This document shows, piece by piece, positions 54,493-63,073 of a DNA stretch of 64,000 bases. The translations under genes were made by a program, and so were the position numbers. The notes below the pieces were generated by a model. It made no database searches. It was not told the DNA's origin and worked only from the letters and a program-made list of their open reading frames with translations. Each line of letters opens with the position of its first letter. Position 1 is the stretch's first letter. The stretch is from Rahnella ecdela (GTDB lineage: Bacteria > Pseudomonadota > Gammaproteobacteria > Enterobacterales > Enterobacteriaceae), in NCBI RefSeq assembly GCF_019049625.1, contig NZ_JAFMOY010000113.1, positions 1 through 64,000 on the forward strand. The letters run 5' to 3'.

Positions 54493-56331
54493 ATGACCCT
54501 GAATATTGTGAACATCGATAATCCGTTGTGTACCCGCGACGATATGCAGAAACTGCTCAATGACTTGCTTTCAGCGGTTTCACCGTATACCGAAGAAGGT
54601 AAAAGCGGCATTGATCTCGGAAATACCACCACACATTACGGTAAAGAGATTGCCAAAATGGAAGCGCTGTCGCGCATGTTGTGGGGGATTTTCCCGCTGC
54701 TGGCCGGTGGCGGTGAATGCGCGAACCTGCCCTTCTATCTCAATGCGATTCGCTTTGGTACCGACCCGCAACATCCGCAGTACTGGGGAAAGATCCGCGA
54801 TTTTGACCAGCGTTGCGTAGAAATGGCCGCTTTCGGTGTCGGGCTCACGCTGCTCAACACGCAGTTGTTGCAGCATTTCACTGCACAGGAACAGCAAAAT
54901 CTGGCGGACTGGCTTAATCAGGGACGCGACGCGACCATTCCCAACAATAACTGGAATTTCTTCCCGGTCATGGTGCAGATGGGCTTTAAGCAGTCCGGTC
55001 TGCCCTGGGATCCGGCTGCCGTGGCTGCCCGATTTGAGCTGATGGAAAGCTATTATCTCGGTGATGGCTGGTATTCAGACGGCCCCGGTCGTCCGCGTGA
55101 TTACTATATTTCGATGGCGTTTCATTATTACGGGCTGCTCTACGCACAAAATATGGCGGATGTGGATGCGCCGCGTGCCGCTATGCTGCGTGAACGTGCT
55201 CAGCGCTTCGCACAGGATTTCATTACCCTGTTCTCCGCTGGCGGTGCGGCCGTGCCTTTCGGGCGCAGCCTGACTTATCGCTTCGCGGAAGCCGCGTTCT
55301 GGAGCGCTGCTGCGTACAGCAAGCTGGACGTGTTTACACCAGGCATCATCAAAGGAGTGATTCTGCGCCATCTGCGCCACTGGCTGAAAGAGCCGATTTT
55401 TGACCGTGACGGCGTGCTCAGTATTGGTTATCACACACCAAACCTGGTGATGGCCGAAGACTATAACGCGCCGGGTTCACCTTACTGGGCGTGCAAACTG
55501 TTTCTGGTGCTGGCGTTGCCGCAGGACGATGCATTCTGGCAGGCCGAAGAAGCGCCGTTGCCGGAATTGGCCCGCGCCCACTGTATTCCTCATGCCAGCC
55601 AGATCCTGACACGCGACGGGGAAAGTCAGCATGTGGTGATGCTCACTAGCGGACAGCTTGAGCTGAATAATTTCGTCAATACCGAAGCCAAATACACCAA
55701 GTTCGCCTATTCCAGCCAGTTCGGTTTTACCCTCGACCGTGGTCGTTACGGGCTGAAACACGCCGGTTGTGATTCGATGCTGATGTTCTCAGAAGGTGAC
55801 GGGTATTTCCGCGGACGCCGCGACTGCGCCGAAACCAAAATTACCGGCTCGATGATCTATTCCCGCTGGTTACCGTGGCATGACGTTTGCGTGCGCACCT
55901 GGCTTATCCCCTGTGGCGACTGGCATTTACGTGTTCACCATATTGAAAATCAGCGTCAGCTTGATACAGCTGAAGGCGGTTTCGCGGTTATTCAGGATCC
56001 TTCTACACAAACCGAAAACACCGGTGATCGCCGTGCTATGACGGTCACCGCACGTAACGGCATCAGCCGGATTGTCAGCCTGGAAAGGCTGGCCGCACGC
56101 GAAGCCGGAGCGGTTATCACCCCGCCGAACAGTAGCATTATGTTTGCCGAAACCGCCGTTATTCCGGTGCTGCAAAACACCCTTCCCGCAGGTTCTCACT
56201 GGCTGATCACCGCCGTGTGTGCCTCTGCAACAGCGGATATCAGCCACAAAGACGTGCCGGAAGTCAGCCTTGAGGGTGAGCAGCTGCGCTGGCAATCTCC
56301 GGGCCACAGCGGCCATATCACGTTGGATTAA
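54493..56331 (+). CDS. DUF2264 (GH154-type) putative glycuronidase
   Basis: The 612-residue cytoplasmic-looking protein is recognised as DUF2264 by ALSRMLWGIFPLLAGGGE, NNWNFFPVMVQMGF, DGWYSDGPGRPRDYYISMAFHYYGLLYA and AYSSQFGFTLDRGRYGLKHAGCDSMLMF. It has an alpha/alpha-barrel followed by a beta-sandwich. Members have been classed as GH154 beta-glucuronidases. It is the first gene of an operon with an oligosaccharide transporter and a GH88 enzyme, consistent with processing imported uronic-acid oligosaccharides. ATG 54493 follows GGGAGAG; the TTG at 54490 is disregarded. Confidence 0.85.
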   Translation: MTLNIVNIDNPLCTRDDMQKLLNDLLSAVSPYTEEGKSGIDLGNTTTHYGKEIAKMEALSRMLWGIFPLLAGGGECANLPFYLNAIRFGTDPQHPQYWGKIRDFDQRCVEMAAFGVGLTLLNTQLLQHFTAQEQQNLADWLNQGRDATIPNNNWNFFPVMVQMGFKQSGLPWDPAAVAARFELMESYYLGDGWYSDGPGRPRDYYISMAFHYYGLLYAQNMADVDAPRAAMLRERAQRFAQDFITLFSAGGAAVPFGRSLTYRFAEAAFWSAAAYSKLDVFTPGIIKGVILRHLRHWLKEPIFDRDGVLSIGYHTPNLVMAEDYNAPGSPYWACKLFLVLALPQDDAFWQAEEAPLPELARAHCIPHASQILTRDGESQHVVMLTSGQLELNNFVNTEAKYTKFAYSSQFGFTLDRGRYGLKHAGCDSMLMFSEGDGYFRGRRDCAETKITGSMIYSRWLPWHDVCVRTWLIPCGDWHLRVHHIENQRQLDTAEGGFAVIQDPSTQTENTGDRRAMTVTARNGISRIVSLERLAAREAGAVITPPNSSIMFAETAVIPVLQNTLPAGSHWLITAVCASATADISHKDVPEVSLEGEQLRWQSPGHSGHITLD

Positions 56332-56358
56332 CCGTCAGAGTCCGTTTCAGGAGTCACT

Positions 56359-57645
56359 ATGAAAGCCATAAAAACCGCCAGTAAAACGGCTTACTATAAA
56401 ATGAGCAGCTTTATATTCCTGTATTTCTTCACCTGGTCTTCGAGCTTCGGATTGTATGCCCTGTGGCTTGGCCAAAAGGCCGGACTAGACAGCGTCAGTA
56501 TCGGCACCGTGTTTGCCATCAACGGCGTGTTCGCGGTGATCATGAAGCCGGTATATGGCTACATCATGGACAAAATAGGGATGAGCAAATCCCTGCTCTA
56601 TTTTGTCGTGCTGGTTTCCGCGCTGATGGCTCCGTTCTTTATTTTCGTCTATCAGCCGCTGCTGGACAGCCATCTGATGCTCGGAATTATCGTCGGCGCA
56701 CTGTATCTGAGCCTCGGCTGGTACGCCGGTGTGGCCGCTTCGGAATCCTACGCCGATCGCTTCAGCCGTCTGTACCACATGGAATTCGGACAGGTGCGTA
56801 TGTGGGGCTCGCTCGGCTGGGCGCTGGCGGCCTCGTTTTCCGGCGTGCTGTTCAATCTTTCTCCCGCCTGGAACTTTGGTCTGAGCAGCGCCACATCGCT
56901 GGTTATGTTAGTGGTTCTGTTGTCACTGAAGATTGGTGATGAAGAACTTAAAAATAATGACGTAATTTCTTCGCAAAAAATCATGTTCGGCGACGTTATT
57001 TTGCTGCTCAAAAACCGCAAATTCTGGATGTTCTCGATGTATGTCGCGGGCGTGGCCTGGATGATGTTTGTCGCCGAACAACAGTTCTCACGTTATTTTG
57101 TCACGTTCTTCGACACCAAAGAACAAGGCAACGCGTGGTACGGCTATCTGAGCACCGTGCAGTCCGGCATGGAATTCCTGATGATGATGGTGATCCCTTT
57201 CCTGGTGAATTATTTTGGCGCCAAGAAAGGCTTGCTGTTTGTGGGTGCGCTGGTGGGATTACGGCTGATCGCTTCCGGGCTGACTCACGATCCGCTGCTT
57301 ATCTCGATTATCAAACCGTTCTACGGGCTTGAAATCGCCCTGCTGCTGGTGTCGGTATTTAAATATATCGCTGAGCATTTCAGCAAACGTGTCAACGCCA
57401 CCATGTATCTGCTGGGCTATCAGGCGATGATTTATGTTGGCTCAATCGTGGTCGCCCCGCCTGCCGGTTACTTCTACGATCGCATTGGTTTCGAACACAC
57501 CTATCTGGTCATGGGCGGCATTGCGCTGTGCTTTACGCTGATTTCCGCTTTCACTTTATCGGCCTGCCACAGCCTGCGTTCCGGCGTGCCTGCCCCGGCA
57601 GCATCCGCCGAAAGCAACGGCGAGCTCGCGCCGCTGAAACGGTGA
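56359..57645 (+). CDS. Oligosaccharide:H+ symporter (LacY/RhiT-like MFS)
   Basis: The 428-residue protein has 12 membrane segments. KMSSFIFLYFFTWSSSFGLYALWLGQKAGL, VKPVYGYIMDKIGMSKSLLY-type motif A and QVRMWGSLGWALAAS are typical of the oligosaccharide:H+ symporter group, which includes LacY and the rhamnogalacturonide transporter RhiT. AGGAG sets the ATG, 27 bp after the glycosidase gene. It should import the oligouronide substrate cleaved by the flanking enzymes. Confidence 0.88.
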   Translation: MKAIKTASKTAYYKMSSFIFLYFFTWSSSFGLYALWLGQKAGLDSVSIGTVFAINGVFAVIMKPVYGYIMDKIGMSKSLLYFVVLVSALMAPFFIFVYQPLLDSHLMLGIIVGALYLSLGWYAGVAASESYADRFSRLYHMEFGQVRMWGSLGWALAASFSGVLFNLSPAWNFGLSSATSLVMLVVLLSLKIGDEELKNNDVISSQKIMFGDVILLLKNRKFWMFSMYVAGVAWMMFVAEQQFSRYFVTFFDTKEQGNAWYGYLSTVQSGMEFLMMMVIPFLVNYFGAKKGLLFVGALVGLRLIASGLTHDPLLISIIKPFYGLEIALLLVSVFKYIAEHFSKRVNATMYLLGYQAMIYVGSIVVAPPAGYFYDRIGFEHTYLVMGGIALCFTLISAFTLSACHSLRSGVPAPAASAESNGELAPLKR

Positions 57646-57718
57646 TCGCCACAATCCAATTCATAGAAATCAATCCACTGAAATAAAAATACTTATTGCT
57701 CTGCAAAAGGGAGACGTT

Positions 57719-58909
57719 ATGACGCTTAACATCATGAAAGAAAAGTTACTGCCTGTTGAACTGAATCAGCTGGACAGAATTGCGTTCGCGCAGAAATTAC
57801 AGCAGGCACGTCAGGTGGTGCTCAGTAAAATTTCCCGCAATCTGGATAAATTTGGCGATAAGTTTCCGTCAGAAAACTGCGAAAACGGCCACTACAAACT
57901 GACAGACAATGTGGAATGGACCACCAGTTTCTGGACCGGTCAGCTTTGGCTGGCTTATGAGATGACCGGAGACGACCGGTACCGTCTGGCGGCAGAAAAG
58001 CAGGTGACCTCATTTGGCAACCGCATCGCTAACCGCATTGACACCGCTACGCACGATCTCGGTTTTCTCTACAGTTTGTCCTGCGTCAGTGCTTTTAAAC
58101 TGACCGGTAATCGTCAGGCGCGCGGATTTGCCCTGCTGGCCGCTGAGGCACTGATGGAACGCTTCAATACCAAAGCGAAAATTATTCAGGCATGGGGTGA
58201 TTTGAAGGATCCGGAACAGGCCGGACGTATGATTATTGACTGTAATATGAATCTGCCGTTGCTGTACTGGGCGAGAGAACAAACCGGCGAACCGCGCTTT
58301 GCCGAGGCCGCACGCGCCCATGCAGAGCAGGCAGCGAAATATATTGTCCGCCCGGACGCTTCGACATATCACACGTATTACATGGATACCGTGACCGGTG
58401 AGCCGCGTTTTGGCAACACGCATCAGGGTTATGCCGATGACTCCTGCTGGTCGCGCGGTCAGGCCTGGGGCATTTACGGATTCCTGCTCAGTTATCGCTA
58501 TACCGGTGATGTAGAACAGGTCGAGCTGTCGCGTTGTCTGGCGCATTACTTCCTCAACCGTCTGCCGGAAGATGATGTGTGTCACTGGGATTTAGCATTA
58601 CTGGGGACCGATGCGGTTCGCGACAGTTCTGCGGCGGCCATTGCGGTGTGCGGGTTGCTGAGTCTGGCAACAACGCTGCCCGCCACCGACGACAAACGTG
58701 CGTGCTACGAGGAAATGGCGCTGCGGATTATGGATTCACTGACTGAGAATTATCTGGCCGGTGAGCAGGAAGATTGTGACGGACTGCTTAAGCATTCTGT
58801 GTATCACATGGCGAGCGGCAAAGGTGTGGATGAATGTTGCAGCTGGGGCGATTATTTTTATGTTGAGGCTCTGACGCGACTGACGCAGTGCTGGCAATCC
58901 TACTGGTAA
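57719..58909 (+). CDS. GH88 unsaturated glucuronyl hydrolase
   Basis: The 396-residue alpha/alpha-barrel enzyme hydrates the double bond of unsaturated uronic acids at the non-reducing end, releasing the sugar chain. Both catalytic Asp residues of the family are visible, Asp113 in THDLGFLY and Asp174 in MIIDCNMNLPLLYWA; VEWTTSFWTGQLWLAYE and DDSCWSRGQAWGIYGF are further markers. No signal peptide is present, so it is cytoplasmic and acts on imported lyase products. GGGAG precedes the start. It closes the operon and is followed by a terminator. No polysaccharide lyase is in the window. Confidence 0.92.
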   Translation: MTLNIMKEKLLPVELNQLDRIAFAQKLQQARQVVLSKISRNLDKFGDKFPSENCENGHYKLTDNVEWTTSFWTGQLWLAYEMTGDDRYRLAAEKQVTSFGNRIANRIDTATHDLGFLYSLSCVSAFKLTGNRQARGFALLAAEALMERFNTKAKIIQAWGDLKDPEQAGRMIIDCNMNLPLLYWAREQTGEPRFAEAARAHAEQAAKYIVRPDASTYHTYYMDTVTGEPRFGNTHQGYADDSCWSRGQAWGIYGFLLSYRYTGDVEQVELSRCLAHYFLNRLPEDDVCHWDLALLGTDAVRDSSAAAIAVCGLLSLATTLPATDDKRACYEEMALRIMDSLTENYLAGEQEDCDGLLKHSVYHMASGKGVDECCSWGDYFYVEALTRLTQCWQSYW

Positions 58910-58916
58910 TCACTGT

Positions 58917-58950
58917 GACGCAGCGCTGACATGCTGCGTCCGCTTTTATT
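58917..58950 (+). terminator. Terminator of the uronide operon
   Basis: A perfect 8-bp stem GACGCAGC / GCTGCGTC with an 8-base loop is followed by CGCTTTTATT, right after the GH88 gene. Confidence 0.85.
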
Positions 58951-59299
58951 GCCATATTTCATTCGTGAATTGTTTTTAAGCATAAGCAGCATCATCATCT
59001 CCCTGCGAAGTGTTACATCGTGTTACCGTAACATCCCTATTCTTAAGTCATTCTTCTATGTCCTTACATCCATTAAGAATAATCCGAATTTGTTCCATTT
59101 TTTTGTTCAGTCACAAAGTTAATCCTGACATAAACCAAATTAATCAAAAACCTCCCTGCCTGTGAATAGCAAAAAATATCACTTCCACGCCGCCATCTTT
59201 CATGCAAAAAGTAGAGTCAGCGCTCATTCTTTGTGCTTTGCGCTGACACCAAAGAATCCAATCATTATGCAGAACAAGGACGTCCAACGAGGACTTACT
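58951..59299 (+). other. Long rcsA leader/promoter region
   Basis: About 350 bp without a supported gene, AT-rich. It holds the RcsAB box at 59074-59087. In-frame ATGs upstream of rcsA (59162, 59267) lack good ribosome binding sites. Confidence 0.65.
59074..59087 (+). promoter_or_regulatory. RcsAB box upstream of rcsA
   Basis: TAAGAATAATCCGA matches the RcsAB consensus TAAGAATATTCCTA at 12 of 14 positions, about 210 bp before the start. rcsA is known to autoactivate with RcsB in E. coli. Confidence 0.7.
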
Positions 59300-59914
59300 A
59301 TGCAAACGATAATCTTGGATCCATGCCGGTATACCCGTCTGGGGTTGCAACAATTACTCACCAGTGAACAGGAGGTCAGTTACGCCACCCATTTTGACCA
59401 GTTACATGCCGGATGCATCAGACTCAATCCCTCTGTGGTGTTTATCAATGAGGATTGCATGTTGTCTCAGTCACAGAATAAAGAACGACTGGGCGAACTG
59501 ATTACTGACTGCCCGGAGACGTTATTTTTTATATTCATGTCCCGTACCCGTATTCATTTTGAAGAATATATTTTTGTTCGTAAGAACGTGATTATCACCT
59601 CGAAATCGATTAAGGCAGAAACGCTCCGGCAATTACTGAATCATCCTTCACTCCCGCAGGCACAGGATCCGGCCAGTTGCGCGGCTCTGGATATCAGACC
59701 GGTGATGCTCAGCCGTTCAGAATCCGCCATGCTAAGAATGTGGATGTCTGGTAACGGAACGATTGAAATATCTGATAAGTTGCAAATCAAAACAAAAACG
59801 GTGTCTTCGTATAAAGGAAATATTAAGCGGAAAATAAAGTCACCGAATAAACATATTATTTATCACGTTGTTCGTTTGTGTGATCAACTCACCAATGGAA
59901 TTTACGTGAATTAA
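59300..59914 (+). CDS. rcsA: Capsule regulator RcsA
   Basis: From ATG 59300 (behind GAGG) the product is 204 residues, close to E. coli RcsA (207). The opening MQTIILDPCRYTRLGLQ, PSVVFINEDC, VRKNVIITSKSIK and the C-terminal LuxR-type domain SESAMLRMWMSGNGTIEISD, KTVSSYKGNIKRKIK and IYHVVRLCDQLTNGIYVN are collinear with RcsA. It pairs with phosphorylated RcsB to activate capsule and exopolysaccharide genes and is normally Lon-sensitive. Synteny with dsrB is kept, but a chemoreceptor gene lies between them. Confidence 0.94.
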   Translation: MQTIILDPCRYTRLGLQQLLTSEQEVSYATHFDQLHAGCIRLNPSVVFINEDCMLSQSQNKERLGELITDCPETLFFIFMSRTRIHFEEYIFVRKNVIITSKSIKAETLRQLLNHPSLPQAQDPASCAALDIRPVMLSRSESAMLRMWMSGNGTIEISDKLQIKTKTVSSYKGNIKRKIKSPNKHIIYHVVRLCDQLTNGIYVN

Positions 59915-59931
59915 CCCTTCTCTGGTTCCCG

Positions 59932-59961
59932 CTACAGGCTGTGTCTTAACGTAGCCTGTAG
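59932..59961 (+). terminator. Hairpin after rcsA
   Basis: A 9-bp stem CTACAGGCT / AGCCTGTAG with a 12-base loop follows the rcsA stop. No T run follows, so it is a weak terminator or 3' stabiliser. Confidence 0.5.
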
Positions 59962-60010
59962 TGCTCATCATGTAATCTCCTGAAATGAGATCTGCTCCAC
60001 AAATATAAAC

Positions 60011-60037
60011 TGAATCCCTCCGCCCGAATGCCGATGA
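60011..60037 (+). promoter_or_regulatory. Candidate sigma-28 promoter of the chemoreceptor
   Basis: TGAA-N15-GCCGATGA fits the FliA consensus (TAAA-N15-GCCGATAA) with two mismatches, 120 bp before the receptor ATG. Confidence 0.5.
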
Positions 60038-60156
60038 ATCTTAATGGCGCTTTCTTTTCGTCACGGCAGGACTTGCCCTCTGGGAATGTCTACATCGCTG
60101 TTACTTACCGTCCGGAACCGACGGTATGCAGGATCAACAGAGCGGAATAAAATAAA

Positions 60157-61857
60157 ATGGATACTCCTACCCTTTCAGATACCAGAACGTCTTTCATCAG
60201 CAATATTCGACTGATTACCCTGATCAGTTTGATCCTCACCGGGATCCTGTTTCTTTTCGCCGTTTCCATCGGCACATCCAGCTTCTTTCTAAAGCAAAGC
60301 AATGCCGCACTGGCAAATGCCACGCAGGAACTGCAAATTCGTCTGGCACTTTCGAACAGTTCTAACCATTTACGCACCGCACGTTTGTTGCTTATCCAGG
60401 CAGCCGCCGCCGCCCGTGTCGGCGATCAGGATGTGTTCAGTCAGAACCTCACTGACGCAGCCAGCCGGATTAAACAATCGCAATCTTCTTTTGAAAGTTA
60501 CCTTAACCGCCCGAATAAAACGGAAAAGGATCTGGCGCTCGATGAGCCGCTGAAAAAAGCCTATAACGATTATCTGACCAAAGGTATGGCGCCGATGCTG
60601 GAATCAGCAAAACAGGCGCATTTTGAAGAGGTTATTTCTCAGGAAGCGGAAACTGTGCGCAATCTGGACCTGGCCAACAACATCCCTTTACTGGCTGCCA
60701 TCGCTTATCGCACCGAGACTGCCAACGCCATTAATGACAAAGCCCAGCGTAACGCCGTTCTCGGTTATACCCTGATGGCAGGCGGTTTTCTGCTGGCGCT
60801 GGTGCTGACTTTCATCACCTATCTGGTGATGCGCAAAGTGATCATCAATCCGCTGAACCGTCTGGTGACGCGTATTCAAAAAATCTCCGAAGGTGACCTG
60901 ACGCAACCCGGTCAGAGCAACGGCCGCAATGAAATTGGTGTGCTGAGCAGTAATGTTGAGCAGATGCAGCATTCGCTGGCGTCCACGGTGCTCACCGTGC
61001 GCGAAGGTGCAATATCCATTTATCAGGGCTCGACGGAAATCGCTTCCGGTAATACCGATCTTTCATCGCGTACCGAGCAACAGGCAGCTGCGCTGGAAGA
61101 AACGGCCGCCAGTATGGAACAGCTGACCGCAACCGTGAAACAGAACTCCGAAAATGCCCATCATGCCAGCAAGCTGGCCGCTGATGCCTCGCGCAAGGCG
61201 CAAAAAGGCGGCAGCATCGTAGAAGATGTGGTGACGACGATGGACAAAATATCCCGCAGTTCGTCCAAAATTGCCGAAATCACCAATGTGATTAACAGCA
61301 TTGCCTTCCAGACCAATATTCTGGCGCTGAATGCCGCGGTTGAAGCCGCCCGCGCAGGTGAACAGGGCCGCGGATTTGCCGTCGTCGCCAGCGAAGTACG
61401 CAGCCTGGCGCAAAGAAGTGCGCAGGCCGCGAAAGAAATTGAAACGCTGATTGAAGAATCGGTCGATTACGTAGGCGAAGGCTGCATTCTGGTTGGCGAT
61501 GCGGGGGACACAATGTCTGAAATTGTCACCGCTGTCAGTCACGTGACGGACATCATGGGTGAAATCGCTTCCGCTTCTGATGAGCAGAGCCGTGGGATCA
61601 GCCAGGTCAGTCTGGCCGTGTCGGAAATGGACGGCGTCACCCAGCAAAACGCCTCACTGGTGCAGGAAGCCTCTGCCGCGGCGGCATCGCTTGAAGAACA
61701 GGCTGCACGTCTGACCCAGGCCGTGGCGGTATTTCGTCTTGAAAGCACCGCTCAAAAAGCACCTGCAAAGCGCCAGCCACCGGCACGCACCCTTTCCGCT
61801 CCGGATCCGCGTTCGGCTAAACAGGTCAGCGAACAACCTAACTGGGAAACGTTCTGA
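60157..61857 (+). CDS. Methyl-accepting chemotaxis protein with NWETF tail
   Basis: The 566-residue transmembrane receptor has a first membrane helix (about 19-41), a ~150-residue periplasmic four-helix sensor, a second helix (about 194-216) and a HAMP domain ([21 protein letters not shown]). The signalling hairpin tip [37 protein letters not shown] follows. Gln/Glu methylation sites flank the tip ([16 protein letters not shown]). The C-terminus is NWETF, the pentapeptide that tethers CheR and CheB, so it is a high-abundance-type receptor like Tar/Tsr. The ligand is unknown. A strong terminator follows. Confidence 0.94.
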   Translation: MDTPTLSDTRTSFISNIRLITLISLILTGILFLFAVSIGTSSFFLKQSNAALANATQELQIRLALSNSSNHLRTARLLLIQAAAAARVGDQDVFSQNLTDAASRIKQSQSSFESYLNRPNKTEKDLALDEPLKKAYNDYLTKGMAPMLESAKQAHFEEVISQEAETVRNLDLANNIPLLAAIAYRTETANAINDKAQRNAVLGYTLMAGGFLLALVLTFITYLVMRKVIINPLNRLVTRIQKISEGDLTQPGQSNGRNEIGVLSSNVEQMQHSLASTVLTVREGAISIYQGSTEIASGNTDLSSRTEQQAAALEETAASMEQLTATVKQNSENAHHASKLAADASRKAQKGGSIVEDVVTTMDKISRSSSKIAEITNVINSIAFQTNILALNAAVEAARAGEQGRGFAVVASEVRSLAQRSAQAAKEIETLIEESVDYVGEGCILVGDAGDTMSEIVTAVSHVTDIMGEIASASDEQSRGISQVSLAVSEMDGVTQQNASLVQEASAAAASLEEQAARLTQAVAVFRLESTAQKAPAKRQPPARTLSAPDPRSAKQVSEQPNWETF

Positions 61858-61894
61858 TCCCGGAACGTCTCCGTAAAAAACAGCCTTAAAAACA

Positions 61895-61935
61895 AAAACA
61901 CCGGTGGCAGTTACCTGCCCCGGTGTTTTTTTATG
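61895..61935. terminator. Terminator between the chemoreceptor and dsrB
   Basis: AAAAACACCGG pairs with CCGGTGTTTTT, with an extra inner GGCAG/CTGCC stem, and has T runs on both strands. Confidence 0.9.
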
Positions 61936-61960
61936 CCGACATTTTTATTGCAGGAGAAGA

Positions 61961-62158
61961 CTATTCGGTGCCTTCGCGCGGCTCAACGAATGTGCCGTCT
62001 TTGCTGTCGCCTTCATTGAAGAACCAGATGCCTGCCGGATAATCTTCCAGTGACACCAGATACATAATGCCTTCGTAAAATTCTTCTACGGCTAATACTT
62101 TACCTGGCCGGCGCGGTCCGCCGTCTGTTTTTACTGTCACAAGATCATTAACTTTCAT
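61961..62158 (-). CDS. dsrB: Small protein DsrB
   Basis: The 65-residue protein is nearly collinear with E. coli Dsr[42 protein letters not shown] and IWFFNE. It looks like a small beta-barrel (SH3-like) fold. Its function is not known; in E. coli it lies next to rcsA and depends on RpoS. Here it lies beyond the chemoreceptor on the opposite strand. Confidence 0.92.
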   Translation of the reverse strand: MKVNDLVTVKTDGGPRRPGKVLAVEEFYEGIMYLVSLEDYPAGIWFFNEGDSKDGTFVEPREGTE

Positions 62159-62326
62159 CAGGTTATCCCATGGTTTTCAATTATGTTTATTGTAGTACAG
62201 ACCGTCACACAAAAGCAGGTGGCGAAGGGAAAGTTAGCCTGAAAAGCAGGAAATAACCCTGGGGCACTAATTTGCATTTTCTTAACATTCTGCGGCCAGA
62301 ATCCTGACTTTCATATCCACTATACT

Positions 62327-62410
62327 GGCTGCGTGCTCACCCCCGAGGGAGTACAACAATGAATGTCATAAGAAATATTTTTGCCCGCCACTATGCGGGC
62401 TTTTTTTTGT
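62327..62410 (+). ncRNA. Candidate small RNA or leader-peptide transcript
   Basis: A -10-like TATACT (62321-62326) is followed by a strong ribosome binding site (GAGGGAG), an ATG at 62359 and, only 24 bases on, a rho-independent terminator (GCCCGC-CACTAT-GCGGGC, 62383-62400, then eight T). The reading frame (MNVIRNIFARHYAGFF...) runs through the terminator. The unit could be an sRNA or a very short leader; no good -35 is visible. Confidence 0.4.
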
Positions 62411-62500
62411 TTTTTTTCAGCACGTTGCGGCAGAGTCGGCAGTGCAAGACAAAGTCCGCAAGCTGGAACTATCAGCCAAAACCATAAACTACAGACGTAA

Positions 62501-62530
62501 AAAAACCCGCGCATGCGGGTTTTTGTTATC
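62501..62530. terminator. Terminator of the csp gene
   Basis: AAAAACCCGC / GCGGGTTTTT with a 4-base loop, T-rich on both strands, 42 bp past the csp stop. Confidence 0.9.
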
Positions 62531-62565
62531 TTTACGTTTATCGCTGAAACAGCGGTAAAGCAAGA

Positions 62566-62775
62566 TTAGATAGCGGTAACGTTAGCCGCAGACGGACCTT
62601 TAGCACCGTTCTCGATAGTGAACTGTACGTTCTGGCCTTCAGCCAGGGTCTTGAAACCTTGATCCTGGATAGCGGAGAAGTGTACGAACACATCTTTGCT
62701 GCCGTCAGCAGGAGTGATGAAGCCAAAGCCTTTAGACTCGTTAAACCACTTAACCTGACCTTTCATCATTGACAT
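62566..62775 (-). CDS. Cold-shock-family protein (CspC/CspE type)
   Basis: The 69-residue OB-fold protein has the RNA-binding motifs KGFGFITP (RNP1) and VFVHFSAI (RNP2). The sequence [25 protein letters not shown] is closest to CspC/CspE among E. coli paralogs, while its tail ([13 protein letters not shown]) is CspE-like, so no single symbol is given. AAGGTAATT lies before the ATG. It melts RNA secondary structure and affects mRNA stability. A 298-bp gap upstream leaves room for a long leader. Confidence 0.93.
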   Translation of the reverse strand: MSMMKGQVKWFNESKGFGFITPADGSKDVFVHFSAIQDQGFKTLAEGQNVQFTIENGAKGPSAANVTAI

Positions 62776-63073
62776 AGGAATTACCTTTTAAAAATAAATT
62801 TCGCCACCATGGGCATGTTATAGCCGGATTTCAGTCGTTACTTATGGAGGCACTAAGAAGGAAATTCGTCAGAGCAGGGTTATCATGGATAACGCTTTAA
62901 ATTGGAACAACTTTACTCAGGATGTCGTGCATAAATAGGTCTGTACCACAGGCCGGTATGTATTTACTCATGACTGCCCTTTAATAGCAACTCTTTTTAA
63001 TGCAATGGTGAGGTAAACCCCAAAAATAGTCGATTTACGTACCATTCAGTACAATCATTGAGCAATTATCAGG

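Larger units (their letters stand above)
62159..62565. other. Intergenic region dsrB-csp with short transcription signals
   Basis: About 400 bp with no firm gene. It holds a candidate short transcript (62327-62410) and a terminator at 62501-62524 that serves the csp gene on the minus strand. Confidence 0.6.

Noticed and set aside
59162-59299. N-terminal extension of rcsA
   Set aside because: The added 46 residues lack similarity to RcsA and a ribosome binding site; the start at 59300 aligns with E. coli RcsA.
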